Part shown: positions 1 to 6,821 of the stretch, in pieces
Layout: every line of letters begins with the position of its first letter
Numbering within the stretch: the stretch's first letter is position 1
Assembly (NCBI GenBank): GCA_039714535.1
Contig: JBDLJC010000070.1
Span: 1-13,258 of the forward strand
Direction: 5' to 3'
DNA: 13,258 nt
DNA from: JAGXFP01 sp039714535
Lineage (GTDB): Bacteria > Desulfobacterota > Desulfobulbia > Desulfobulbales > JAGXFP01
The notes under the pieces: generated by a model
Seen by the model: only the letters and a program-made list of their open reading frames with translations
Told to the model about the DNA's origin: nothing
Database searches by the model: none
Program-made: the position numbers and the translations under genes

Positions 1-50
1 TTGGGGGCACCAAATATTACCACGAAATGCCATGAAGCTCAATTATTTCA

Positions 51-1397
51 ATGTGTTACAGTGTGATTGTCCTGCTTGTTACTTTTGCAAAAGGCTCTAA
101 TGGCACGCCGGCGATGGTACCTGCTGACCAACTTCAGAACAAAGGCAAGCGATATTATTTTCTCGATACCATTAAACTTGGCGAGAGTGAGATCTTCGTT
201 TCACCATTCGATCTTAATATCGAAAACGGCAAAATCGAAAAACCACTGAAGCCAATGATCCGGTTCGGCGCACCTGTTTTTAATAATGACAAGAAAAAAG
301 TCGGGATCATAGTCCTTAATTATTTGGGAGTCGACCTGCTGAAGGATCTTGATGTTGAGCAAGGTAAGATCATGCTTGCCAACGCTCAGGGCCACTGGCT
401 TAAAGGACTCCGTCCTGATGATGAGTGGGGCTTTATGAGCCGGGAAAGCGTCGGGAAAAATATGCATAACCGCTTTCCCGATGCCTGGCAGCAGATCAAA
501 GATGATCACGCAGGTCAGTTTTATACTGAAAACGGCCTTTTCACCTATTCCACCATCAAGCCTCTCCGGGTTGGCATGAGGTCGAGTCTAGGCTCTTCGG
601 ATGCGTACGTCGATAACAGCACGCCAGAAATAACTCCAAACAAATATTTCTGGAAGATAATTGTCAGGTTGTCTCCCGAGTTTCTCGCTGGTCAGAAACA
701 TGAAATACTCGCAAAGTTTGTTGTAATGAATGGTGGTTTGCTTCTGCTGATGGCGGCAGGATGCTTTTTCATCACCAATGAATTTCAGAAAAGAAAGAAA
801 GCCGACCAGAAACTTCGTCAGACAAAAGCAACCCTGCAGAGTGTATTCAACAGTGCTATTCCAACCTGTGTAACGAATTTTAACTATGAGATAATCCTGG
901 CAAACGATGCATACAACAAGGCTTTCAATTCAGGAATAACAGACCCTCAGGGGTTTCCGGTAAAGTGTTGCGATTCACGCCCTGGACACAGTTGTAAAAC
1001 TGAAAGTTGCCCGCTGCTACGAATAGCAGACGGTGAAAATGAAGTGACATGTGAGACAACCAGAACGAACAACAACGAAAAGGATCAGCATTTTATCGTT
1101 ACTGCTCGTCCCTTATATAATGCCGAAGGAGAGCCCGCAGGTGTAGTTGAAAGTTTCCAGGACATAACGGAGCTGAACCGGCTGGAAAAAGAAGTGAAAA
1201 CCTTGAGCGGTTTCCTGCCCATCTGCGCCAACTGTAAAAAAATTAGGGACGACCAAGGCTACTGGAACCAGATCGAGGCCTATGTCAGCAGTCACTCAGA
1301 AGCCAAATTCAGTCATGGAATATGCCCCAACTGCATAAAGGATCTTTATCCGGAATATTACGATGACTTATATCAGGGCAGCAACGAAGATCAATGA
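51..1397 (+). CDS. Cache-PAS membrane sensor with C-terminal Cys4 module, probably 5'-truncated
   Basis: Seen: residues about 28-210 resemble the distal part of an extracytoplasmic Cache sensor domain (RYYFLDT, FVSPFDLNIENG, KPMIRFGAPVF, GIIVLNYLG). A membrane helix follows at about 223-243, then a charged linker, a PAS domain at about 258-375 with a Cys cluster (C306, C307, C315, C320), the PAS exit motif DITELNRLEKEV, and a small Cys4 module (C392, C395, C425, C428; about 385-436). There is no histidine kinase, GGDEF, EAL or methyl-accepting domain. Family knowledge: complete Cache sensors have a first membrane helix and more Cache sequence upstream. Here the frame is closed by a stop at 33-35, the other two frames stop by position 114, and the ATG has no Shine-Dalgarno sequence. 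Inference: a decayed or frameshifted membrane sensor whose original start is lost. It could instead be expressed as a shorter protein. The family assignment is firm; the function is unknown. Confidence 0.7.
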   Translation: MCYSVIVLLVTFAKGSNGTPAMVPADQLQNKGKRYYFLDTIKLGESEIFVSPFDLNIENGKIEKPLKPMIRFGAPVFNNDKKKVGIIVLNYLGVDLLKDLDVEQGKIMLANAQGHWLKGLRPDDEWGFMSRESVGKNMHNRFPDAWQQIKDDHAGQFYTENGLFTYSTIKPLRVGMRSSLGSSDAYVDNSTPEITPNKYFWKIIVRLSPEFLAGQKHEILAKFVVMNGGLLLLMAAGCFFITNEFQKRKKADQKLRQTKATLQSVFNSAIPTCVTNFNYEIILANDAYNKAFNSGITDPQGFPVKCCDSRPGHSCKTESCPLLRIADGENEVTCETTRTNNNEKDQHFIVTARPLYNAEGEPAGVVESFQDITELNRLEKEVKTLSGFLPICANCKKIRDDQGYWNQIEAYVSSHSEAKFSHGICPNCIKDLYPEYYDDLYQGSNEDQ

Positions 1398-1513
1398 GTT
1401 GGGTGGCATCGGTTTTCATGCGACCCTGCCGCAATAATAGATTCTTGGTGTATATGATTTAGCTCCGTCGTCTACTCGATGATTTAGGTTAGGTTGGAAG
1501 TGTTAATATATCA

Positions 1514-1574
1514 AGATAGAGATTGGCCACTCAACAACCTGGCTCCGGACGGTATTAAGTGGCCAATGCTATCT
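1514..1574. repeat. Imperfect palindrome in the intergenic region
   Basis: The left arm agatag-ag-attggccact (1514-1531) pairs with the right arm agtggccaat-g-ctatct (1558-1574). The inner 10 bp (1522-1531 with 1558-1567) are perfect and the outer 6 bp (1514-1519 with 1569-1574) are perfect, separated by a small unequal internal loop. Two more A-T pairs lie just inside (1533-1534 with 1555-1556). No T-tract follows, so it does not look like an intrinsic terminator. It could be an RNA hairpin, a protein-binding palindrome or the core of a miniature mobile element. Confidence 0.6.
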
Positions 1575-1994
1575 AGCGTTATGAGTGATTCAACATTGGA
1601 TAAAATTTGCATTGACTCTGGCAGGCTTTAATTTTCTCTATGTAAACCCCTTGCTTTCCTCCCCGTAGAATTAATTTTTATGGCTCTATATGAAACTCAG
1701 CTAGAAAACTCTTGAAACCTTGCCCACGTTTAGATGACGACGTTTTCACGCAATAACTTCTTGCAGGGCTGGGAGCCAATAATAGCCACGAAAAACAGCT
1801 CCAAGCTGAGTATTGTATAGAACCATATTAATTTTTTGGACAACCCGTACTACATTGTAGCACCAGTATAACCTTGGTTTTCAATGGGGGGAATTTATGT
1901 ATTTTAATTGCACCAACGAACTGGCAATAAGGAAGATTCCGCGCAGGAAGCCGTAAAACCCCCATTTTTTATAGCGTTATTTTTGTCTGTTTGC

Positions 1995-2025
1995 TTGACA
2001 GGGGGATGGTTTCTTGAGGTAATTA
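1995..2025 (+). promoter_or_regulatory. Candidate sigma-70-type promoter for pcm
   Basis: A perfect -35 hexamer TTGACA lies at 1995-2000. The best -10-like hexamer, taatta at 2020-2025, is 19 bases away, longer than the preferred 17. It is the only consensus -35 I found before pcm, and transcription from it would start just before the hairpin at 2036-2060. The assignment is a guess based on these hexamers alone. Confidence 0.35.
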
Positions 2026-2035
2026 AGTTATGCGG

Positions 2036-2060
2036 GGTTCAGAAAAATTACGGCTGAACC
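2036..2060 (+). other. Leader hairpin upstream of pcm
   Basis: ggttcag (2036-2042) is perfectly complementary to ctgaacc (2054-2060), with an 11-base loop. It would sit close to the 5' end of a transcript started at the candidate promoter just upstream. It might stabilise the leader or bind a regulator; no riboswitch consensus is recognisable. Confidence 0.35.
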
Positions 2061-2127
2061 GGTTTTGTCGATCGCGAAAGGGGGTCGTTAAGCATCTCAA
2101 GGGACGACTTGTGAACCCAAACCTCTG

Positions 2128-2847
2128 GTGACGAGGATGACAAGGTATTTTGGCGGCATTGCCATAGGTTTTGTTTCCTGCTGGCTCCTGTTTTTTCCCA
2201 TAGCCGAGAGTGTTTTAGCGGCGGATTATCAACGGGCCCGGCTTGACATGGTCCGGGCGCAGATTGCGGATCGGGGTGTGCGGCATGAGTCTACCTTGGC
2301 GGCGCTTCGCAAGGTGCCCCGTCATAAATTCGTGTCGCAGAAAATGCTTCCTTATGCCTATCAGGACAGGCCTCTTCCCATCGGTTACGGTCAGACCATC
2401 TCGCAACCTTATATTGTCGCTTTTATGACCGAACTGCTACAGCCCGGGCCGGACTTTCGGGTTCTTGAAATTGGTACTGGCTCCGGGTACCAGGCTGCAG
2501 TTTTGGCCGAGATAGTGGATCAGGTTTATACCGTCGAAATTATTGGGAAATTGGCCGAGCAGGCCAGGGAAAGACTTAAGGCTGATTACCCCAATGTCAC
2601 TGCGATCAATGGTGACGGCTATTATGGTTGGGAAGATGCGGCGCCATACGATGCCATTATTGTTACCGCAGCGGCGGAATTTATCCCGCCTGCCTTACCG
2701 AAGCAGTTGAAGGAGGGGGGGAAGATGATCATTCCGGTCGGTTCACCTTTTGGCGCGCAGTGGCTGACGTTGATCAGCAAGGAAGGGGGCGTTTTGACCA
2801 CCCAGCGTCTTTTGCCCGTAAGGTTTGTGCCTTTTACGCGCAAGTAA
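2128..2847 (+). CDS. pcm: Protein-L-isoaspartate O-methyltransferase with signal peptide
   Basis: Seen: the SAM-binding motif VLEIGTGSGYQ (about 112-122), the family motifs PRHKFV (64-69) and IGYGQTISQPYIVAFM (85-100), acidic motif YTVEII (134-139), YDAIIVTAA (174-182) and RFVPF (232-236) near the C-terminus. These identify the Pcm family, which methylates isoaspartyl residues in damaged proteins using S-adenosylmethionine. The first 31 residues form a typical signal peptide, with a hydrophobic core at 8-24 and a plausible signal peptidase I site after VLA (29-31), so the protein is predicted to be exported. The frame is open from GTG 2128; ATG 2137 is an in-frame alternative with GAGG directly against it, so neither start has a well-spaced ribosome binding site. 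The next gene begins 35 bases downstream on the same strand, probably in the same operon. The family is certain; export is well supported, but its meaning is unclear because SAM is cytosolic. Confidence 0.92.
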   Translation: MTRMTRYFGGIAIGFVSCWLLFFPIAESVLAADYQRARLDMVRAQIADRGVRHESTLAALRKVPRHKFVSQKMLPYAYQDRPLPIGYGQTISQPYIVAFMTELLQPGPDFRVLEIGTGSGYQAAVLAEIVDQVYTVEIIGKLAEQARERLKADYPNVTAINGDGYYGWEDAAPYDAIIVTAAAEFIPPALPKQLKEGGKMIIPVGSPFGAQWLTLISKEGGVLTTQRLLPVRFVPFTRK

Positions 2848-2867
2848 AGGGGGCCTTCGTATATAAG

Positions 2868-2882
2868 GGTTAAGAAATAACC
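2868..2882 (+). other. Small hairpin directly before the start codon at 2883
   Basis: ggtta (2868-2872) and taacc (2878-2882) form a 5-bp stem with a 5-base loop ending immediately before the ATG, where a Shine-Dalgarno sequence would be expected. No good ribosome binding site is visible. It may limit translation of the downstream membrane protein or be chance. Confidence 0.25.
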
Positions 2883-5279
2883 ATGATGGACACCAGCCAT
2901 AGACGAACGGGAGGGGCTCTTTTCTTGTTGTCAATCGGCATTACGGCCCATCAAATTGCCCTGATGCAGATTCTCTCCTATGTCCAATGGTACCACTTTG
3001 CCTATATGGTGGTGGCTTTGGCCCTCTTGGGCTTTGGCGCCAGCGGCACCTTTTTCGCCCTCTGGCGGCAACAGCTCCTGGCAAACAGCACCAGGCTTCT
3101 GCCAATTTTAATGCTGGCTTGCGGTTTGGGTCTGGCTCTGGCGACAATCCCTTCTTCCCCGGGGCCTTTGCGCTTCGATCTCTATCTGCTGTTTGTTGAA
3201 CCTAGTCAGATTCTCCGTCTGATCACCGCCTGTCTGCTGTACAGCCTGCCGTTCTTTTTCGGCGGTTTGGCCATTGCTCTGGCCCTGACCGCCGGCATCA
3301 AACGCACCGGTTTTCTCTACTTTGCCAATCTCAGCGGTTCCGGCGCCGGCGGTTTGATCGGTCTGGGACTGACAACCATGTTCTTACCTGAACAATTGCC
3401 CCCGTTGATTGGTCTTTTTCCCGTTGCTGCCGGTCTGCTTCTGCTTCCCTGGCGCAATTGGGGCCAATCGCTGTTCACGGTTGTGTTGCCGCTTGGCAGC
3501 TGTCTGATTCTCTTTTTTTGGCCCCCGCAATTGCTCCCATCCCAGTTCAAGGACATAAGTCGCATTATGAACCTGCCGGAGGCCGAAATCCTTGTGCGGC
3601 ACCCCAACCCCCAGGGCTTAACGCAGGTCGTGGCCGCCAAGGCATTACGGCAGGCGCCCGGTCTTAGTTTCCAGTATCAGGGCTCGATTCCCAATTACGC
3701 CGCCGTTCTGCTAAATGGCGACGCCTATGGTTCCCTGGCTCCGGCGGCCAGTGAACGTCCTGCCCTGCTTGATTATTCCACCGAGGTTCTCGGTTATTTG
3801 CTGACCAAGCCCAATGACGTCTTGCTCTTACAACCTCGAGGTGGAGATCCGATTGTGCATGCCCTGATCCGGGGTGCGAAAAGAATAATCGCCGTAGAAC
3901 CACACCATGAGGTCAATCGGTTATTGGCACAGGGTGTGGCTGGATTTGCCGGTTACGCATCGTATCGTCAAGTGAAACTTCTCCAGACCGACCCCCGTGC
4001 TTTTCTTGCTGAAACCGCGGAACAGTACGATCTTATTCGCTTGCCGATGGTGGGCGCCTTCGGCAGTAACATCGGTCTTTATGCCTTAAGTGAACAGTTC
4101 TTGCTGACCCGGCAGTCGTTTGAGTTGGCCTGGCAGAGGCTTAAGCCGGATGGGGTTATGATGGTCAGCGTCTGGATGGATTATCCGGTGAAAAATCCGT
4201 TAAAGCTCCTGGCCACGTTAATCGAAACTGTTGATAATCGTGCGGGGCTGAACAGCTCGCGTCAGCATATCGCGGCCCTGCGCAGTTGGGGAATGGTAAC
4301 CTTTGCTCTCAAAAAAACACCGGTTACCGGGCAAGATACTAGGGAGATCCGTAAACACAGCGCTGAACTTGGTTTCGATCCCCTTCTGCTGCCGGATATC
4401 CGGGCAGCAGAACAGGCACGATTCCATAGATTGCAGGACGGGCAGTTTTTTCGGAATATTGAGATGCTATTTACGGAGAGGCGTCAGCAATTATACCAAA
4501 GCTACGAGTTCAACATCACTCCTGCCACGGACAACCAGCCGTATTTTTCCCAGTTCCTGCGTTTCAGCCGTCTGGCCTATCTGGCTGAGTTGCTCTCGCT
4601 CCGCCAGCTGCCCTTTTTTGAAATGGGCTCGTTTATTCTCGCTATTACTCTGATTATCCTTGTTCTATTGGCAATCGTCCTGATTATTCTGCCGCTCTTT
4701 CGCCTCGGCTGGCATCGAGCTGGCTCTTCCCGGACATTTGTTTATTTCGGCGGTCTGGGGTTGGGCTATATGATGCTCGAGATCGTTTTTATCCAGGGGC
4801 TTACCCTGTTTCTCGGGCATCCGCTTATGGCGGCGGCGACCGTGCTTTGCGCTTTGTTGTTTTTTTCGGGACTCGGTAGCCTCTACTCCGAAAGAATCTC
4901 CCCGCAGCCGGCTAACATCAGGCTGATTGCCGGTCTCGTCTGCCTGGGCATTGTTCTTTATGGGATCATCCTGATTCGGGTGGGTGGGCTTCAGTATTTC
5001 GGTAATATTGAACTGCGAATTTTTACAGCAGCGCTGGCTATTGCGCCCATCGGTTTTATTCTGGGTATGCCTTTTCCTCTGGGGTTACGACGGTTGTATA
5101 AAGAGTTTCCTGAGCAGATCCCTTGGGCCTGGGGGATCAACGGCTGCTTTTCCGTAATTGGCCCGGCCCTGGCCACCGTGGTTGCAGTGCAATCGGGTTT
5201 TCAGATGGTATATGTCCTGGCTGCCTCGGCCTATTTTCTGGCTTTATGCAGCGTGCGGGCGATAAGTGAGAGGAGATAA
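2883..5279 (+). CDS. Multi-pass membrane protein with central spermidine-synthase-like domain
   Basis: Seen: an N-terminal block of about six to seven hydrophobic segments (roughly residues 10-214), a soluble domain (about 220-575), and a C-terminal block of about six hydrophobic segments (roughly 582-790). The soluble part contains a Rossmann-like core: DVLLLQPRGGDPIVHALIRG (312-331), acidic strand end AVEPHHEV (337-344), QTDPRAFL (368-375), YDLIRLP (382-388) and LKPDGVMMVSVW (420-431). This matches membrane proteins annotated as spermidine-synthase-like or fused MFS/spermidine synthase. True aminopropyltransferases have a GGGDG-type loop and a catalytic Asp in a D-x-x-DP context after the YD(V/L)I strand; here those places read RGGDP and RLPMV. 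Inference: an aminopropyltransferase is unlikely. It may be another SAM or nucleotide enzyme, or a transporter-like protein. The substrate is unknown. MMD gives two adjacent ATG starts; ribosome binding site is weak. It probably shares a transcript with pcm, 35 bases upstream. Confidence 0.8.
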   Translation: MMDTSHRRTGGALFLLSIGITAHQIALMQILSYVQWYHFAYMVVALALLGFGASGTFFALWRQQLLANSTRLLPILMLACGLGLALATIPSSPGPLRFDLYLLFVEPSQILRLITACLLYSLPFFFGGLAIALALTAGIKRTGFLYFANLSGSGAGGLIGLGLTTMFLPEQLPPLIGLFPVAAGLLLLPWRNWGQSLFTVVLPLGSCLILFFWPPQLLPSQFKDISRIMNLPEAEILVRHPNPQGLTQVVAAKALRQAPGLSFQYQGSIPNYAAVLLNGDAYGSLAPAASERPALLDYSTEVLGYLLTKPNDVLLLQPRGGDPIVHALIRGAKRIIAVEPHHEVNRLLAQGVAGFAGYASYRQVKLLQTDPRAFLAETAEQYDLIRLPMVGAFGSNIGLYALSEQFLLTRQSFELAWQRLKPDGVMMVSVWMDYPVKNPLKLLATLIETVDNRAGLNSSRQHIAALRSWGMVTFALKKTPVTGQDTREIRKHSAELGFDPLLLPDIRAAEQARFHRLQDGQFFRNIEMLFTERRQQLYQSYEFNITPATDNQPYFSQFLRFSRLAYLAELLSLRQLPFFEMGSFILAITLIILVLLAIVLIILPLFRLGWHRAGSSRTFVYFGGLGLGYMMLEIVFIQGLTLFLGHPLMAAATVLCALLFFSGLGSLYSERISPQPANIRLIAGLVCLGIVLYGIILIRVGGLQYFGNIELRIFTAALAIAPIGFILGMPFPLGLRRLYKEFPEQIPWAWGINGCFSVIGPALATVVAVQSGFQMVYVLAASAYFLALCSVRAISERR

Positions 5280-5337
5280 GGCGCTTCCGGGGGATTACCG
5301 TCTGTCTGGCCAATAATAAAGAAGGATGTTTCTATTC

Positions 5338-5392
5338 GTTGATGCCATCGGTGATACTCTCGCAGCTAAGCGAAGACTGTGACGCCATCAAC
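5338..5392. repeat. Inverted repeat between convergent genes
   Basis: gttgatg (5338-5344) is perfectly complementary to catcaac (5386-5392), and a smaller tcgc/gcga pair lies inside the loop. It lies between the stop codons of the converging spermidine-synthase-like gene and ribF. There is no T-tract on either strand, so a standard intrinsic terminator is not evident, but the position suggests a transcript-end or stabilising structure. Confidence 0.35.
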
Positions 5393-5394
5393 AA

Positions 5395-6378
5395 TCAATG
5401 ATTGAATCGATCTTCGCAGGAAAGCAGGACGTCCTTCTTGGCATCGGTCAATACCTGTTTGGCCCTGTCGATGTCTTCGGCGATCTGTTTTGACAATTCC
5501 TCCGGACCGGAGAATTTTTGTTCATCCCGCAAAAAACGGAGCAGATTGACCTTGATCGGTTTGCCGTAGATATCCTGGTTGAAATCGAAGATGTGGGTCT
5601 CGGCCGAGATCCCGCCATCGGGGTCGTTATCGGCAAAGGTCGGGTTGCGGCCGATGTTCAGGACGCCGCCATAGCATTTTCCCCCATAGGTGACCTGGGT
5701 CACGTAAACGCCGTGTTTAGGGCAGAGGTCTTCCGGGGCTATACGCAGGTTGGCGGTGGGGAAGCCGATCAGCGAGCCGCCACGTTGTTTGCCGACCTTG
5801 ACCTCACCTCTGATCTGGTAGAAACGGCCCAATAATCTCCTAACGTCCCGCATCCGGCCTTCTTTGATCAGTTCCCTGATCTTGGAGCTGCTGACCAGCA
5901 TATCGTCGACATGGTAGGCCTTAACCACAGAGACATTAAAACCCTCTCCGGCCCCTTTGCCTTTAAGGAACGAGATATCCCCCTGCCGGCCTCGGCCGAA
6001 GGCGTAGTCGTAGCCCACCACCAATTCGGTGATGCCGACCTTTTCCAGTAGTTTGTCGACGAAGGTATCGGCCGTGGTGGCAGCTAGTTCTTTGGTGAAC
6101 GGCAGGACTATCAGGATATCGATATCGGCCATCTGGATCAGTTCTGCTTTCTGCTCGGAGGTCGAGATAAGCTTGATGCCGATCTCCGGTCTGACCACCT
6201 GCAGGGGGTGAGGGTCGAAGGTGATGGCGACACTGGTGCCCCGGTGGCGATAGGCCTTGCTGACCACTTCGCTGAAGAGAATCTGGTGACCCAGGTGAAC
6301 CCCGTCGAAATTGCCGATGGTCACAAAGGGTCTGACCGGTTTGGTGGTTATCTCGTCAAGACTGCGATATAGTTTCAT
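5395..6378 (-). CDS. ribF: Bifunctional riboflavin kinase / FAD synthetase
   Basis: RibF phosphorylates riboflavin to FMN and adenylates FMN to FAD in the cytoplasm. Seen, numbering from the chosen ATG: the nucleotidyltransferase motif TIGNFDGVHLGHQ (20-32), TFDPHP (53-58), VGYDYAFGRGRQG (121-133) and SSSKIREL (163-170) form the N-terminal FAD synthetase half. GFPTAN (205-210), HGVYV (222-226), GGVLNIGRNPTF (237-248) and the kinase motif ETHIFDFNQDIYG (260-272) form the C-terminal riboflavin kinase half. The 327-residue length is normal. The frame is open to 6459, but the extra 27 residues (MSRFFCLP...) resemble nothing in the family and run back over the tRNA promoter at 6453-6480, so I place the start at 6378, although no strong ribosome binding site precedes it. 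The gene is monocistronic here and converges on the upstream operon. Assignment is very secure. Confidence 0.97.
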   Translation of the reverse strand: MKLYRSLDEITTKPVRPFVTIGNFDGVHLGHQILFSEVVSKAYRHRGTSVAITFDPHPLQVVRPEIGIKLISTSEQKAELIQMADIDILIVLPFTKELAATTADTFVDKLLEKVGITELVVGYDYAFGRGRQGDISFLKGKGAGEGFNVSVVKAYHVDDMLVSSSKIRELIKEGRMRDVRRLLGRFYQIRGEVKVGKQRGGSLIGFPTANLRIAPEDLCPKHGVYVTQVTYGGKCYGGVLNIGRNPTFADNDPDGGISAETHIFDFNQDIYGKPIKVNLLRFLRDEQKFSGPEELSKQIAEDIDRAKQVLTDAKKDVLLSCEDRFNH

Positions 6379-6452
6379 AGTATGATTGTTCCAGTAGCTG
6401 ACAGGTTTAATGCAACATAGTGAAAAGCGGTGGATCGGTAAACAAAAAAACC

Positions 6453-6480
6453 TTGACAAAGTGACCCGTAAATATTTAAA
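6453..6480 (+). promoter_or_regulatory. Promoter of the tRNA-Leu gene
   Basis: A perfect TTGACA (6453-6458) is followed after 16 bases by tttaaa (6475-6480), and then by a C/G-rich stretch gtcgcctctc (6481-6490) just before the tRNA at 6496. A GC-rich discriminator is typical of stable-RNA promoters under stringent control. Spacing to the tRNA fits a very short 5' leader. It lies back to back with the ribF start region. Confidence 0.65.
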
Positions 6481-6495
6481 GTCGCCTCTCGATGT

Positions 6496-6582
6496 GCCGA
6501 AGTGGCGGAATTGGTAGACGCGCTAGGTTCAGGGTCTAGTGGGGGTTTCCTCGTGGGAGTTCAAGTCTCCCCTTCGGCACCA
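6496..6582 (+). tRNA. tRNA-Leu (anticodon CAG)
   Basis: The acceptor stem gccgaag (6496-6502) pairs perfectly with cttcggc (6572-6578), followed by discriminator A and an encoded CCA (6580-6582). The anticodon stem-loop is 6523-6539 with anticodon CAG at 6530-6532 (one G-U closing pair), reading CUG leucine codons. A long variable arm follows, as expected for a class II tRNA, then the T-arm gggag-ttcaagt-ctccc. A T-rich run begins a few bases after CCA (6586-6598) and may help end transcription. Confidence 0.97.
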
Positions 6583-6821
6583 TCGTTTCTTTTTTTTCTC
6601 TCCCGAATTACTTCATTTATTCTCCGGTATATGCTTGCAGTTGCCCGGCTTCGTGATTACTCAATTACTCATGTCCAATTGCATTGTCTCTTGTTGCCCG
6701 ATTAGATACCATCACCGGCAGGCCGAGTTTTTAACTGGCTTTAATGCTTATGTCAAGACAGCCATCGCTGGTTGCTGTCCTGGCATTGGTGTTTCCCGCG
6801 CCACTGGCTTGTGGTTTGACT

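Larger units (their letters stand above)
1398..2127. other. Long AT-rich intergenic region without a convincing gene
   Basis: About 730 bases separate the sensor from the pcm gene. No reading frame of useful length is present on either strand; the best small ORF (1897-1956, 19 codons after a G-rich stretch) has no recognisable sequence. The region contains a long imperfect palindrome (1514-1574) and, at its right end, a promoter-like sequence and a small hairpin in front of pcm. I see no tRNA, no recognised riboswitch core and no transposase remnant. It may hold decayed sequence connected with the truncated sensor, or an unannotated small RNA. Confidence 0.6.

Noticed and set aside
1897..1956. 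19-codon ORF after a G-rich stretch in the long intergenic region
   Set aside because: It has no recognisable family and no proper Shine-Dalgarno consensus (only G residues); chance is the simplest explanation.
2001..2137. Cyclic di-GMP or other known riboswitch before pcm
   Set aside because: Only a simple 7-bp hairpin is seen; the conserved core sequences of the riboswitch classes I can recall are absent.
6379..6459. 27-residue N-terminal extension of RibF
   Set aside because: It does not resemble the family, RibF normally begins close to MKLYRSL, and the stretch overlaps the tRNA-Leu promoter.
6744..6821. N-terminal extension of the rhomboid protein as a signal or lipoprotein peptide
   Set aside because: The hydrophobic stretch ending PLACG is a poor lipobox, would place a normally cytosolic domain outside, and lacks a ribosome binding site; GTG 6822 gives a more natural N-terminus.
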